A stretch of 64,000 nt of DNA, taken from positions 2,294,001 through 2,358,000 of the forward strand of contig OZ244807.1 in NCBI GenBank assembly GCA_965220185.1, read 5' to 3'. The notes under the pieces were generated by a model. The model saw nothing but the letters and a program-made list of their open reading frames with translations, was not told the DNA's origin and ran no database searches. A program made the translations under genes and the position numbers. The stretch comes from Azotimanducus sp965220185 (GTDB lineage: Bacteria > Pseudomonadota > Gammaproteobacteria > Pseudomonadales > Azotimanducaceae). Shown here in pieces: positions 53,313-62,787 of this stretch (its first letter is position 1; each line of letters begins with the position of its first letter).

Positions 53313-54206
53313 TCACACACAATCCTCGCTCAAAACAGCATCAATCGACGATTCAACCTTCGCCCGCTTCGCCACCGACAACGCCTGCAATGGCAACCGA
53401 ATGCCAGCGTCAATGCGTCCCATGTGGTGCAACGCCCATTTCACCGGAATAGGATTGGATTCCACGAACATGGCCTCGTGAAGTGGCTGCAATCGCATGT
53501 CAATTCGCTTCACTGCGTGAGAATCGCCGCGCGCGTGCGCCTCGCACAGACGCGCCATGAGGCTTGGCACCACGTTGGCGGTCACCGAAATCACGCCGAC
53601 CGCGCCCAAGGCCAGCATGTGCGCAGTGAGGTTATCTTCGCCTGATAACACTTGAAAGCCATGCCGGCACGAAGCGAGAATCTGCCTGACACGGTCAACA
53701 TCGCCGCTTGCTTCCTTCACACTGACAAAGCGCGGATGCTCGCTTAATTGCACGATGGTTTCCGGCAATAGATCGCACGCCGTGCGCGCTGGCACGTTGT
53801 AGAGAATGATTGGCAGCGAAACAGATTCAGCGACCGCTTCAAAGTGCGCGCGCATTCCGGATTGCGTTGGCTTGTTGTAGTAAGGCGTGACCTGCAGCAG
53901 CGCATCCGCGCCGAGTTCTTCCGCCTGTCGAGACAAGTGCTCCGCCTCGCTCGTCGAATTAGCACCGGTACCAGCAATGATCGGCAGTGCGCCGTTCGAG
54001 CGCTGCACGCAGCGGCGAATGACTTCGAGATGCTCATCGACTTCTAGCACTGCGGATTCTCCGGTGGTGCCGACCGCGACAATGCCGTGCGTGCCCGACT
54101 GCACATGCCAATCGATGAGCGCATCGAGCGCCGACCAATCGATGGCACCTGATGCCTTCATTGGCGTCACCAAGGCGACAATACTTCCCTGAAACTTCTC
54201 GATCAT
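53313..54206 (-). CDS. dapA: 4-hydroxy-tetrahydrodipicolinate synthase
   Basis: 297 residues from ATG 54206; the longer frame upstream is non-coding. The enzyme condenses pyruvate and aspartate semialdehyde in lysine/diaminopimelate synthesis. GSIVALVTPMKASGAIDW, VAVGTTGESAVL, VTPYYNKPTQSGMRAHF (catalytic Tyr), YNVPARTACDL and the Schiff-base Lys in SVKEASGD are all present. It is followed by bamC. Confidence 0.95.
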   Translation of the reverse strand: MIEKFQGSIVALVTPMKASGAIDWSALDALIDWHVQSGTHGIVAVGTTGESAVLEVDEHLEVIRRCVQRSNGALPIIAGTGANSTSEAEHLSRQAEELGADALLQVTPYYNKPTQSGMRAHFEAVAESVSLPIILYNVPARTACDLLPETIVQLSEHPRFVSVKEASGDVDRVRQILASCRHGFQVLSGEDNLTAHMLALGAVGVISVTANVVPSLMARLCEAHARGDSHAVKRIDMRLQPLHEAMFVESNPIPVKWALHHMGRIDAGIRLPLQALSVAKRAKVESSIDAVLSEDCV

Positions 54207-54264
54207 AAGACCGCGATTCGCATTTGAGCTTCGTATAGTAGTGACTCGGCAGTTTTTGGCAAGT

Positions 54265-54528
54265 CTATTTCTCGGTCTTTTGCAGAACGTAGGCGTAGAT
54301 GCCATCCGCGTGCTCGGCTTCGAGCAGCAGGTGACCACTTTGCGCTGAGAACACCTCAAAGTCGCGCATCGACCCAGGATCGGTCGCCAGCACATGCAGG
54401 GTTTGCCCATTTGTCATGCCGTTCAAGGCACGCTTCGCCTTCAGCAGCGGCATCGGGCAACTCAGACCGCGCACATCAAGCTGGACATTGATTGGGGTCA
54501 CAGGCGGTTGACCGCAGGTAAAGGACAC
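54265..54528 (-). CDS. TusA-family sulfurtransferase-like protein
   Basis: 87 residues. LDVRGLSCPMPLLKAKRALN carries the Cys-Pro-x-Pro motif of TusA/SirA proteins, which relay sulfur for tRNA thiolation or molybdenum cofactor. The start is GTG 54528 (an in-frame GTG further in, before MTPINVQLDV, is an alternative). It diverges from the M48 peptidase gene across ~60 bp. Confidence 0.87.
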   Translation of the reverse strand: MSFTCGQPPVTPINVQLDVRGLSCPMPLLKAKRALNGMTNGQTLHVLATDPGSMRDFEVFSAQSGHLLLEAEHADGIYAYVLQKTEK

Positions 54529-54590
54529 ACGTCTATTTCATCACAGCGCGGCTTTGCCAACAAGCCGGGTAGAGTGCGTATCATCAGCGC

Positions 54591-56090
54591 ATGTCACACG
54601 CGCCGCAGTCAACCCACCCCTTCATGCAACGACTTGACAGCTTACTCAATGTCACCTGGATGATCGCTTGCATTGCGTGCATTGCCTTTGCGACCTCCAC
54701 GACGGCCCAAGAAACAGGTCAAATGGAACTGCCGGAGCTCGGCGACACGACTTCTGGGATTGTGTCGATCAGCGAAGAGCGTCGCCTTGGTAAAGAACTA
54801 TTGCGACAAGTGCGCAGACAAGTACCGACGGTGGACGACCCGGTCCTCAAGTACTTCGCCGAAGTGTCGCTGTATCGAATCACCGAGTTCGCCGACCTGC
54901 GCGATGCGGACTTGTTTCCGGTCCTCATCGACAGCAGCGAGCTGAATGCGTTCGCCGCGCCCGGCGGCATCGTCGGCATTAATCTTGGGCTTCTGCTCGA
55001 TGCGCAGGATGTACACGAGTTCTCGGGGGTGCTTGCGCATGAACTCGCGCACTTGAGCCAGCGACATTTTGCCCGTGGGCTTGAAGCGCGACGCGCATCA
55101 ATGTTCCGAGACGTCGCCGCATTCGTTGCCGCCCTGGTAGTGGCCGCGACCGCTGGCGGCGATGCCGGCATCGCAGCACTCGGCGGCGCGCAAACCCTGT
55201 CCGCCGCAGGCAGCATGCGCTACAGTCGAAGTATTGAAGGCGAAGCTGACCGCATTGCCATCAACACCATGCACAAAGCAGGCCTCGATCCGATGGGCAT
55301 CTCGCGTATGTTTGAGCGCATGCAGCAACGATATCGCTTCCGACGCACACCGCCAGCGTACCTGTTGAGCCACCCCCTATCGGAAGAACGTATCGCAGAC
55401 ACCAAGCAGCAGGCGGCTCGTTACCCACAACTCGAATACAGCGATTCGCGCTCCTACCAGATGATGCGCGCGCGGGCGCTTGTCAGATACGCCGAGTCCC
55501 CGCAAGCCGCCGTTGACTATTGGCAAAGCAAAGTTGATGAGGGTGAGGGCGAGAATCCGCATATCGCGCGCTACGGGCTAGCCTACGCACTGGCCATGAA
55601 CGGCAAGGCCGCGCATGGCCTTGATACGCTGCGCCCGATGCAAAGCGCCTTTGATGACAGCTTGCTGTTCGCTGCAAGCCAAGCTGAACTTATGATCAAG
55701 TCCGGCGAGATTGACCAAGCGCTTTCATTTCTGGCGCGGCAACTTGTCCTCAATCCCGATAATGCGCCGCTGTCCATGCTCAAAGCACAAGCGCTCAGCG
55801 CAGGCGAGCGCTACGCGGACGCGACTGAAATCCTCAAGCGACAGTCCGTTCTGCGTCCCGAAGACTACGATGTGTGGTTTGAACTCGCGGAGACCGCAGG
55901 GCTTGCCGACGACATCATGCAGGTACACATGGCGCGGGCGGAGTTCTTCGCGCTCACTGGCGACTTTGAAGGCTCACTGAAGCAGTTTGAACTTGCAGCA
56001 GATCTTGCCAATCCGGCCCAGTTCGAGCTGGTCGCAGGATTGAGCCAGCGCATCCGCGACTTGCGCGGCGCGGTCGCTGCGAGTCGCTAG
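54591..56090 (+). CDS. bepA: M48 metalloprotease with TPR-like C-terminus (BepA-like)
   Basis: 499 residues. Signal sequence about 1-40 (IACIACIAFATSTTAQ). Zinc motif HELAH (His150, Glu151, His154) and the third ligand region EGEADRIAINTM. Residues ~290-499 are helical repeats (LVRYAESPQAAVDYW, IDQALSFLARQLVLNPDNAP) as in BepA/YfgC, which degrades misassembled LptD and interacts with BAM. Its stop codon TAG is the TA border of a MITE-1 end fragment. Confidence 0.87.
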   Translation: MSHAPQSTHPFMQRLDSLLNVTWMIACIACIAFATSTTAQETGQMELPELGDTTSGIVSISEERRLGKELLRQVRRQVPTVDDPVLKYFAEVSLYRITEFADLRDADLFPVLIDSSELNAFAAPGGIVGINLGLLLDAQDVHEFSGVLAHELAHLSQRHFARGLEARRASMFRDVAAFVAALVVAATAGGDAGIAALGGAQTLSAAGSMRYSRSIEGEADRIAINTMHKAGLDPMGISRMFERMQQRYRFRRTPPAYLLSHPLSEERIADTKQQAARYPQLEYSDSRSYQMMRARALVRYAESPQAAVDYWQSKVDEGEGENPHIARYGLAYALAMNGKAAHGLDTLRPMQSAFDDSLLFAASQAELMIKSGEIDQALSFLARQLVLNPDNAPLSMLKAQALSAGERYADATEILKRQSVLRPEDYDVWFELAETAGLADDIMQVHMARAEFFALTGDFEGSLKQFELAADLANPAQFELVAGLSQRIRDLRGAVAASR

Positions 56091-56102
56091 TGTCCTGTGT
56101 CA
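56088..56102. repeat. Solo MITE-1 end between bepA-like and nadA
   Basis: TAGTGTCCTGTGTCA, the first bases of the MITE-1 terminal repeat with its TA. It provides TAG as the stop of the protease gene on the plus strand and TGA as the stop of nadA on the minus strand. The rest of the element is absent. Confidence 0.7.
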
Positions 56103-57140
56103 AACAGCGAAATCGAGCATGCGCATCAGCGGCTGCATTGCACGACGCCCAAGCGCCGGATCCACGTGAATCTCGTGCGCGTCCATATCGATCAGGGACT
56201 GCTTCAGCGACTTGAGCTCGTTCATGGCCATCCACGGACAATGTGCGCAGCTTCTGCAGGTAGCACCCTGCCCGGCGGTCGGCGCTTCGACAATGGTCTT
56301 TTGCGGGCACTCTCGGCGCATCTTGTGAAAGATGCCACGGTCTGTGGCGACGATCAGCATCTGGTTTGGCATTGATTTGGCAGCGGCAATGATCTGGCTT
56401 GTCGAACCGACAACATCTGCCTGCGCAATCACACTTCGCGGCGACTCGGGATGCACGAGCACCCCAGCGTCAGGATGCACCCGTCGCAAGTCCTCAAGTG
56501 CCTTGCCCTTGAATTCGTCGTGGACAATGCAGGCCGCATTCCACAGCAGCATATCCGCCCCTGTTTCGCGCGCGATCCAGTCGCCAAGATGCTTATCCGG
56601 CGCCCAAAGGATCTTCTCGCCTTTCGCCGCCAAATGCTCCACGATCTTGAGCGCGACACTGCTCGTCACCACCCAGTCCGACAATGCCTTGACCGCAACC
56701 GAAGTGTTGGCATAGACGACGACGGTACGCTCCCGGTGCTGCTGAATGAAGGCCTCAAAAGCCTCCGGAGGACAACCAAGATCGAGCGAACAGCTGGCAT
56801 CGAGGCGCGGCATGATAACGCGCTTTTCTGGACTGAGTATCTTGGCCGATTCGCCCATAAAGCGGACACCGGACACAGCAAGCGTGCGGGCGGGATGGTC
56901 GCGTCCGAAGCGCGCCATTTCAAGTGAATCAGCGACTGTGCCACCTGTCTCGACTGCGAGATCTTGAATGTCAGCATCGACGTAGTAGTGGGCGACAAGC
57001 ACGGCACCCCGCTGTTCAAGGAGCGCACGGCATTCAGCAAGAAGCGTCTTGCGCGCCTCCGCTTCAAGTATTTCCGCTGAATGCAGCGGGATGTCGTCGG
57101 CATCAAGCGTGAAATCAAGCTCGGCTAGGTCGGCGCCCAT
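56100..57140 (-). CDS. nadA: Quinolinate synthase
   Basis: 346 residues. NadA makes quinolinate from iminoaspartate and dihydroxyacetone phosphate using a [4Fe-4S] cluster. LVAHYYVDADIQDLA, GVRFMGESAKILSPEK, CSLDLGCPPEAF, WNAACIVHDEF and CRSCAHCPWMAMN include the three cluster Cys candidates. The stop is provided by a MITE-1 remnant, which it shares with the convergent protease gene. Confidence 0.95.
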   Translation of the reverse strand: MGADLAELDFTLDADDIPLHSAEILEAEARKTLLAECRALLEQRGAVLVAHYYVDADIQDLAVETGGTVADSLEMARFGRDHPARTLAVSGVRFMGESAKILSPEKRVIMPRLDASCSLDLGCPPEAFEAFIQQHRERTVVVYANTSVAVKALSDWVVTSSVALKIVEHLAAKGEKILWAPDKHLGDWIARETGADMLLWNAACIVHDEFKGKALEDLRRVHPDAGVLVHPESPRSVIAQADVVGSTSQIIAAAKSMPNQMLIVATDRGIFHKMRRECPQKTIVEAPTAGQGATCRSCAHCPWMAMNELKSLKQSLIDMDAHEIHVDPALGRRAMQPLMRMLDFAV

Positions 57141-57178
57141 GTATTCACCAGACGGGCAAGTACGTCAAGTCCGCATGA

Positions 57179-57385
57179 TTATAGCGATTCGCCGCCCTCA
57201 CCACGGTCGCAGGCAGTCCGCTTCATATCTTTCCAATTGAGCTTCCGCGCAAGCGCGCAGAGATCGGCAACGAGCGCGTGCGTCAATAGATTGACGTATG
57301 AAAACGGCTGCAGAGGACTCTCGTCATCGATTGGCTCGAGGATGGCATCTAATTCGCATGGCATTGAATGGCATTGCGTGTTCAT
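57179..57385 (-). CDS. Small hypothetical protein upstream of nadA
   Basis: 68 residues starting MNTQCHSMPCELDAILEPID, 38 bp upstream of nadA on the same strand. It has no hydrophobic segment. The centre FSYVNLLTHALVADLCALAR looks helical, and the tail is charged. No family recognised; support comes only from length, position and codon pattern. Confidence 0.4.
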   Translation of the reverse strand: MNTQCHSMPCELDAILEPIDDESPLQPFSYVNLLTHALVADLCALARKLNWKDMKRTACDRGEGGESL

Positions 57386-57535
57386 GACTGTGGATATGGG
57401 GGCGCGCCAGGACTTTTCAACCTTTCAATCGAAACGTGATAATCGGTCACATCGGCCGTCGGCATGAGACTGGACACTCATTGACAAAACCCGCATCATG
57501 CCGCGTCGATTCAACTACTCAAGGAGACTCCAACA

Positions 57536-58414
57536 ATGGCAAGACTTGACGGAAAGGTGGCGCTTGTCACCGGTGCTGGCGGCGGTCTTGGCCGCGCGCA
57601 CGCGCAGTTGCTCGCCGGCGAAGGTGCCGCGGTCGTAGTCAACGATCTCGGCGGCGCACGCGATGGTTCTGGCGATGGCTCCTCGGCGATGGCCGATCAG
57701 GTCGTGCAGGAAATTATCCAAGCTGGCGGCAAAGCAGTCGCCGACTACGGCTCGGTGACATCCGAAGACGATGCCAGGGCGATGGTGAACGCAGCGTTCG
57801 AGCATTTTGGCCGGCTCGATATTGTCATCAACAACGCTGGCATCCTGCGCGACAAGTCGTTCAAGAACATGACGAACGAGATGTGGGATATCGTGGTTGA
57901 GGTGCATCTGCGTGGCACCTACCTTGTCACCAAGGCCGCTTGGGAAAGGCTGATTGAACAAAACCAAGGCGGACGCATCATCATGACAAGCTCCACTTCT
58001 GGGCTCATCGGCAATTTCGGGCAGACCAACTACGGCGCCGCCAAGGCAGGCATTGCCGGCTTCATGCGCGTGCTTGCACTCGAAGGGGTGAAGTATGGCA
58101 TCACGGTCAATGTACTCGCACCCGCCGCTTGGTCAAGGCTCACTGAGGACATCATGCAATCGGGCGTCGAAGAACGACTTGCCCCAGAACGCGTCTCGCC
58201 CGCGGTGGTGTGGCTCTGTACTGACGAGGCCAAAGACGTTACTGGTCGGCAGTTCTTCGTTGGCGGCAACCGGGTAGTCCTGCTGTCTTGGCAAACGACT
58301 GAAATCGCCGACAAAGATGCCGACGATGCGCCTTGGACGCTCGATGAGATCGGCGCAGCAATGCAAGAAAGCATGGACAGCTGGCCAAAACTTTTGCGGA
58401 CGATGGATCTGTAA
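57536..58414 (+). CDS. SDR-family 3-hydroxyacyl-CoA dehydrogenase-like protein
   Basis: 292 residues, larger than a basic SDR and resembling the dehydrogenase part of multifunctional enzyme type 2. VTGAGGGLGRAHAQLLA, VVNDLGGARDGSG, NNAGILRDKSFKNM and the catalytic YGAAKAG are present. It probably oxidises 3-hydroxyacyl-CoA in beta-oxidation. AGGAG lies 12 bases before the ATG at 57536. The next gene begins 5 bp after its stop. Confidence 0.88.
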   Translation: MARLDGKVALVTGAGGGLGRAHAQLLAGEGAAVVVNDLGGARDGSGDGSSAMADQVVQEIIQAGGKAVADYGSVTSEDDARAMVNAAFEHFGRLDIVINNAGILRDKSFKNMTNEMWDIVVEVHLRGTYLVTKAAWERLIEQNQGGRIIMTSSTSGLIGNFGQTNYGAAKAGIAGFMRVLALEGVKYGITVNVLAPAAWSRLTEDIMQSGVEERLAPERVSPAVVWLCTDEAKDVTGRQFFVGGNRVVLLSWQTTEIADKDADDAPWTLDEIGAAMQESMDSWPKLLRTMDL

Positions 58415-58419
58415 CGCAT

Positions 58420-59373
58420 TTGGACTCCATCACACAGTTTGCGCTCGGCGCCGCGATTGGCGAAACCATTGTTGGCAAGAAGGCCGGCGCGCGCGCTCCG
58501 CTCATTGGTGGCGCGGTCGCGAGCCTGCCTGATCTTGATGTGCTGTACCCGTTCGCAAGCGATGTTGCTTCGTTCACATGGCACCGGGGCGTCACGCATT
58601 CGCTGTTCGTGCTCGCGCTCGTCTCACCGGTCGTCACTTGGTGCCTTCTGCGCACTTCTCTTGCGCGCCATGGCAACGCCAGAGAATGGGGTGCTGTCGT
58701 CTTTCTCGCGTTGCTGACGCATCCGCTGCTCGATGCCTTAACGGTCTATGGCACACAGATCCTGTGGCCGATCGCCACGCCGCCAGCGATGTGGTCGACG
58801 CTCTTCATTATCGACCCCTTGCTGACTGTTCCGCTTGTAGTTGGCATCATCGCTACGCGCACGGCCTACCGGTTTCCACTTCTCACACGTGGCAACTTGA
58901 TCGGCCTTGCCCTTGCCTGCGCCTACATCGCATGGAGCGTCGTTGCCAAGCTGCATGTGGACCGGGTCTTTGCAAGTGCCCTTGAGACGCGCGGCATCGA
59001 AAGCACGCGCATGATCAGCACGCCGCTTCCATTCACAACGCTCGGCTGGCGCATGGTCGCCATGCATGAGGGTGGCTACACGCAAGGCATCCATCTATTC
59101 GGACGCGAAACGCGCCTTGAATCCTTTGAGTCGAGTCCCGAGCTGCTTCGCGGGCTGCCTGCGACCACCGACATCGAGCGGCTCAAATGGTTCACCAATG
59201 GGTTCTATAAGATCGCCGAAGATGATGGGCTGATCGTCTTAACCGATCTGCGCATGGGGCACGAGCCAAATTACGCCTTCCGATTCGTCGTTGGCCCCGA
59301 TGTTGAATCCGCCAAGCAGTTGCCGTCTCCGATCGACTTCGAACGCTTTTCACAGATGCGCGATACGCTATGA
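58420..59373 (+). CDS. Membrane-bound metal-dependent hydrolase (YdjM/DUF457 family)
   Basis: 317 residues from TTG 58420. MDSITQFALGAAIGE, LPDLDVLYPF and WHRGVTHSLFVLAL carry the His/Asp residues of the family. Several membrane helices follow (LFVLALVSPVVTWCLL, LLTVPLVVGIIATR, LIGLALACAYIAWSVV). The C-terminal ~130 residues form a soluble domain. The exact substrate is unknown. It is probably co-transcribed with the SDR gene. Confidence 0.82.
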   Translation: MDSITQFALGAAIGETIVGKKAGARAPLIGGAVASLPDLDVLYPFASDVASFTWHRGVTHSLFVLALVSPVVTWCLLRTSLARHGNAREWGAVVFLALLTHPLLDALTVYGTQILWPIATPPAMWSTLFIIDPLLTVPLVVGIIATRTAYRFPLLTRGNLIGLALACAYIAWSVVAKLHVDRVFASALETRGIESTRMISTPLPFTTLGWRMVAMHEGGYTQGIHLFGRETRLESFESSPELLRGLPATTDIERLKWFTNGFYKIAEDDGLIVLTDLRMGHEPNYAFRFVVGPDVESAKQLPSPIDFERFSQMRDTL

Positions 59374-59401
59374 TGCTCGCCCCTTTGCGAGCATAAGCGC
59401 C

Positions 59402-60538
59402 ATGAAGATCGAGCTTTTCCGCATCGCCGCCAGTGACGCAGACCTCGAGGACCTTCATGCGCGACTTGTCCGCACACGTCTGCCGGAGGCCGAAACCCCA
59501 GACGACTGGTCGCAAGGCATCCCCCTCGCCTACATGCGCGAGGTCATTGACTATTGGCGGGACGACTACGACTGGCGTGCGCGCGAGGCGCACATCAATG
59601 CCTTTGATCAGTTCCGCACAACAATCGACGGACTTGGCGTGCATTTTGTCCATGTCCGATCCAAAGTACCCGATGCCGCGCCGCTGATCATGACGCACGG
59701 CTGGCCTGGCTCGATCATCGAATTCCTCAAGGTCATCGGCCCGCTGACCGACCCGGGAGGGCACGGCGGCGACGCCAAGGATGCCTTTCATGTGGTTTGC
59801 CCTTCCCTGCCCGGCTATGGGTTCTCGGACAAGCCGAGCACGCCCGGCACCGGCATCGAAGCCATTGCCGACCTGTGGATGAAACTGATGCGCACACTCG
59901 GTTATGAACGTTACTTCGCGCAAGGCGGCGACTGGGGCGCGATGGTGACGACGCATATCGGCGCGCGCGACCCAGAGGGCTGCCTTGGCATTCATACCAA
60001 CATGCCGATTATTGACTTCTCCAAGCTTGTGTTCGACAGAGAGCTCACTGCGCGCGAGATCGAGGCTTTTACAGGCGCGAAGCACTATCAGGACTGGGAT
60101 TCAGGCTATTCGAAGCAGCAGAGCACGCGGCCGCAGACGCTCGGCTACGGCCTTGCTGACTCGCCCGCAGGCCAAGCAGCGTGGATTCTTGAGAAGTTCT
60201 GGGCGTGGACAGACTGTGACGGGCATCCAGAGAACGTCCTTGAACGCGACGAGCTGCTTGACAACGTCATGATGTACTGGCTGCCGGCGACCGGCGCTTC
60301 GTCAGCACGGCTGTACTGGGAGAGCTTTGGCAACAGGGACGAGGTGATTGTCGAGGTGCCGATGGCCGGGAGCATCTTCCCCAAGGAGATTTTCCGCATC
60401 ACCAAAGAATGGGCGGAGAACCGTTACCGGAACATCGTGTACTGGAACGAACTTGACAAGGGCGGCCACTTCGCCGCGTTCGAGCAGCCGGAACTGTTTG
60501 TCGAGGAAGTGCGAAGCGCCTTTCGCCTCATGCGCTAA
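59402..60538 (+). CDS. Epoxide hydrolase (EHN-domain alpha/beta hydrolase)
   Basis: 378 residues from ATG 59402. The N-terminal EHN region (ARLVRTRLPEAETPDDWSQG) is followed by MTHGWPGSIIEF (oxyanion hole), QGGDWGAMV (nucleophilic Asp) and KGGHFAAFEQPE (catalytic His), as in microsomal-type epoxide hydrolases that open epoxides to diols. It is convergent with the enoyl-CoA hydratase at 60567. Confidence 0.92.
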   Translation: MKIELFRIAASDADLEDLHARLVRTRLPEAETPDDWSQGIPLAYMREVIDYWRDDYDWRAREAHINAFDQFRTTIDGLGVHFVHVRSKVPDAAPLIMTHGWPGSIIEFLKVIGPLTDPGGHGGDAKDAFHVVCPSLPGYGFSDKPSTPGTGIEAIADLWMKLMRTLGYERYFAQGGDWGAMVTTHIGARDPEGCLGIHTNMPIIDFSKLVFDRELTAREIEAFTGAKHYQDWDSGYSKQQSTRPQTLGYGLADSPAGQAAWILEKFWAWTDCDGHPENVLERDELLDNVMMYWLPATGASSARLYWESFGNRDEVIVEVPMAGSIFPKEIFRITKEWAENRYRNIVYWNELDKGGHFAAFEQPELFVEEVRSAFRLMR

Positions 60539-60566
60539 GCTGGTGCGAATCGCCGGTATTGCGAAT

Positions 60567-61370
60567 TCAGTCAGATGAGTCAATCAAGGCCACTTCCCAC
60601 GCACCAGTCCATTTTGGCGGACGCTTTTCGGCGAACGCCTTGGGACCTTCAATAAAATCGGCGCTGTCGCGCATTGTGAACAGGCCATCGTAGCTCGCCT
60701 GCATGGATTCCTGCAGCGAGGCATAGTCGAAATTCTTATACACGACTTCCTTGCTCGCACGGATGGAGAGCGGCGCACACTCCAATATCTGTTCAGCCCA
60801 ATGCATGGCTGTGTCCATCAGCGCCGCCTGCGGCACGACTTCGTTGACGAAGCCAAGGGTTTCGCCTTCCGAGGCTGACACATGGCGACCTGTCAGGATC
60901 ATGCCGAGCGCTCGCTTGGTGCCGATTTGTCGAGGCAGTCGCTGCAGGCCGCCAGCGATCGCCGCGAGCCCGACCTTTGGTTCCGGCAGCGCGAACCTGG
61001 CGTTTTCGGAAGCAATGATCAAGTCGCAGGCAAGCGCAATTTCAAAGCCGCCGCCCATGGCCACGCCGTTCACCGCGGCGATCACCGGCTTGTGGAGGTC
61101 AAACCTTGATGTGAGGCCGCCAAACCCCATCGGCATCGGCAGACGCTCGCCACCTTCAGCCTGATAGCGAAGGTCGTTGCCTGCGCAAAAGGCGCGGTCG
61201 CCAGCGCCGGTGATGATCGCCACCCACAGATCAGGACTCTCAGCAAACTCGTCGAACACCTCGGCGAGTTCGATGTTGGCGGGAGGGTGCAAGGCGTTCA
61301 TTCGCTCCGGGCGATTGATGCGCACGATCATGACGCGCTCGCGCGTCTCCACCTCGCAAAACTTGGTCAC
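60567..61370 (-). CDS. Enoyl-CoA hydratase/isomerase
   Basis: 267 residues. MIVRINRPERMNALHPP, GAGDRAFCAGNDLRYQA (oxyanion hole) and VNGVAMGGGFEIALACDLI are crotonase hallmarks. ALPEPKVGLAAIAGGLQRLP places the catalytic Glu region. No same-strand partner is close; it diverges from the esterase at 61500. Confidence 0.9.
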   Translation of the reverse strand: MTKFCEVETRERVMIVRINRPERMNALHPPANIELAEVFDEFAESPDLWVAIITGAGDRAFCAGNDLRYQAEGGERLPMPMGFGGLTSRFDLHKPVIAAVNGVAMGGGFEIALACDLIIASENARFALPEPKVGLAAIAGGLQRLPRQIGTKRALGMILTGRHVSASEGETLGFVNEVVPQAALMDTAMHWAEQILECAPLSIRASKEVVYKNFDYASLQESMQASYDGLFTMRDSADFIEGPKAFAEKRPPKWTGAWEVALIDSSD

Positions 61371-61499
61371 GAATCCAACCTCACACAGATCCCGCAGACA
61401 GCGGATAGCATACCAACGTCTTGCTTTGCTCTACAATCGCCACGATGTGGGCATGCGCCGACGGCCTCATTCACGAGGACTCGACTAGGAGACTTGACT

Positions 61500-62423
61500 A
61501 TGCAGCTTGATTACAACCGAATCGACCCGGAATTGGCGCCCGCGCTTCAGGCGATGCCAGCATTCGAACTCACACGCGAGAACATCGTGCAGTCTCGCGA
61601 GATGCTCGCCGCCATGCGTTTTGCGTCGGTATCCGGCGTACATGGCGACAAGGTTTCCATTCAAACAGACGACGGTGAACTCGATGTGCATGTGTACCGC
61701 ACCGCGAATGAACCGGGACAAGCTGCGGTGCTGTGGATTCATGGCGGCGGCTACATTCTGGGGAGCGGCGAGGATGCCATGGCGCAATCGATCGCCAAGC
61801 ATTGCGGATGCACGGTGTTCTCGGTCGATTATCGACTCGCGCCCGAACACCCCTTTCCCGCCGGACCGAACGACTGCTACGCCGCGCTTCGCTGGATCAT
61901 GTCGGGCGAGACCGGCTATGACGTCGATCTCGACCGCGTTGCCATTGGCGGCGCGAGTGCTGGCGGCGGCATGGGCGCTGGTGTCGCATTGATGAATCGC
62001 GACCTCGACAATTTCCCCTTGAGAATGCAGCTTCTGCTCTACCCAATGATCGACAACCTGCACGCGACACCGTCCGGTGCCATCACCAACCACCCTGTGT
62101 GGAACCGAGGCACTTCGTTCAGGGCATGGGAAATGTACTTGAACGGCGAACCCGGCGAGTCAGCCTCGCCCTATGCTGCGGCGACGCGCGCAACCGACCT
62201 TCGAGATTTGCCAAACGCCTATGTGTCTGTCGGCAGTGAGGATCTGTTTCGTGATGAGGACATCGAATATGCGCGCCGGCTTAGCGACGCGGGTGTTGCC
62301 ACGGAGCTTGCCGTCTTTCCAGGCCTGTATCACGGCGGCGACGGATTCGCACCAGATGCGCGCGTCTCGAAGCGCTTGCGTGAAAGTTACTTGTCTGCGC
62401 TTGCGGACGCCCTGCGAAAATGA
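61500..62423 (+). CDS. Alpha/beta hydrolase, HSL (hormone-sensitive lipase) family esterase
   Basis: 307 residues from ATG 61500, which has AGGAG 7-8 bases upstream. WIHGGGYILGSG is the HGGG oxyanion motif. IGGASAGGGMGAG carries the nucleophile Ser. DYRLAPEHPFPAG is typical of the HSL family. VGSEDLFRDEDIEYA and FPGLYHGGDGF give the Asp and His. A carboxylesterase of unknown natural substrate. Confidence 0.9.
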   Translation: MQLDYNRIDPELAPALQAMPAFELTRENIVQSREMLAAMRFASVSGVHGDKVSIQTDDGELDVHVYRTANEPGQAAVLWIHGGGYILGSGEDAMAQSIAKHCGCTVFSVDYRLAPEHPFPAGPNDCYAALRWIMSGETGYDVDLDRVAIGGASAGGGMGAGVALMNRDLDNFPLRMQLLLYPMIDNLHATPSGAITNHPVWNRGTSFRAWEMYLNGEPGESASPYAAATRATDLRDLPNAYVSVGSEDLFRDEDIEYARRLSDAGVATELAVFPGLYHGGDGFAPDARVSKRLRESYLSALADALRK

Positions 62424-62449
62424 AATATAACCATGGGCATGACTATGGT

Positions 62450-62463
62450 ACGATTGTCATCGT
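62450..62463. promoter_or_regulatory. Candidate operator of the Phd/VapC pair at 62.5 kb
   Basis: ACGATTGTCATCGT is a perfect inverted repeat of 5-bp arms, just upstream of the ribosome site (CAGGAG) of the antitoxin. A second pair CCAT...ATGG (62431-62448) precedes it. Autoregulation is inferred. Confidence 0.4.
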
Positions 62464-62484
62464 GAAACTTGCAGGAGATTTCAG

Positions 62485-62787
62485 TTGAAGGCGCATTCGC
62501 AGTCATCGACCAAGCCCGACTATTCAGAGCCGCTCTACATGAAAGCTTCGGAATTCAAGGCCAAATGCCTGAAACTCATGGATGAGGTTGCCGAGCACAG
62601 TGGTGAGATCGTGATCACAAAGAACAAGGAGCCAATTGCGAGGCTGCTGCCATATACGAAGCGACCGGCGACCTTACTTGGCATGTATAAAGGACAGATC
62701 AAGGTACAGGGCGAGATCATTGATGTCGAAGATCTTTGGGATGAGATGGAGGCGGAAACCGATCCTGATCGTGTGCTGAATCCGTGA
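62485..62787 (+). CDS. Phd/YefM-type antitoxin
   Basis: 100 residues from TTG 62485 (AGGAG about 8 bases upstream; an ATG at codon 19 is an alternative). MKASEFKAKCLKLMDEVAEH followed by TKNKEPIARLLPY is the Phd fold. The C-terminal acidic part DVEDLWDEMEAETDPDRVL should contact the toxin. The stop overlaps the toxin start (GTGA). Confidence 0.85.
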   Translation: MKAHSQSSTKPDYSEPLYMKASEFKAKCLKLMDEVAEHSGEIVITKNKEPIARLLPYTKRPATLLGMYKGQIKVQGEIIDVEDLWDEMEAETDPDRVLNP

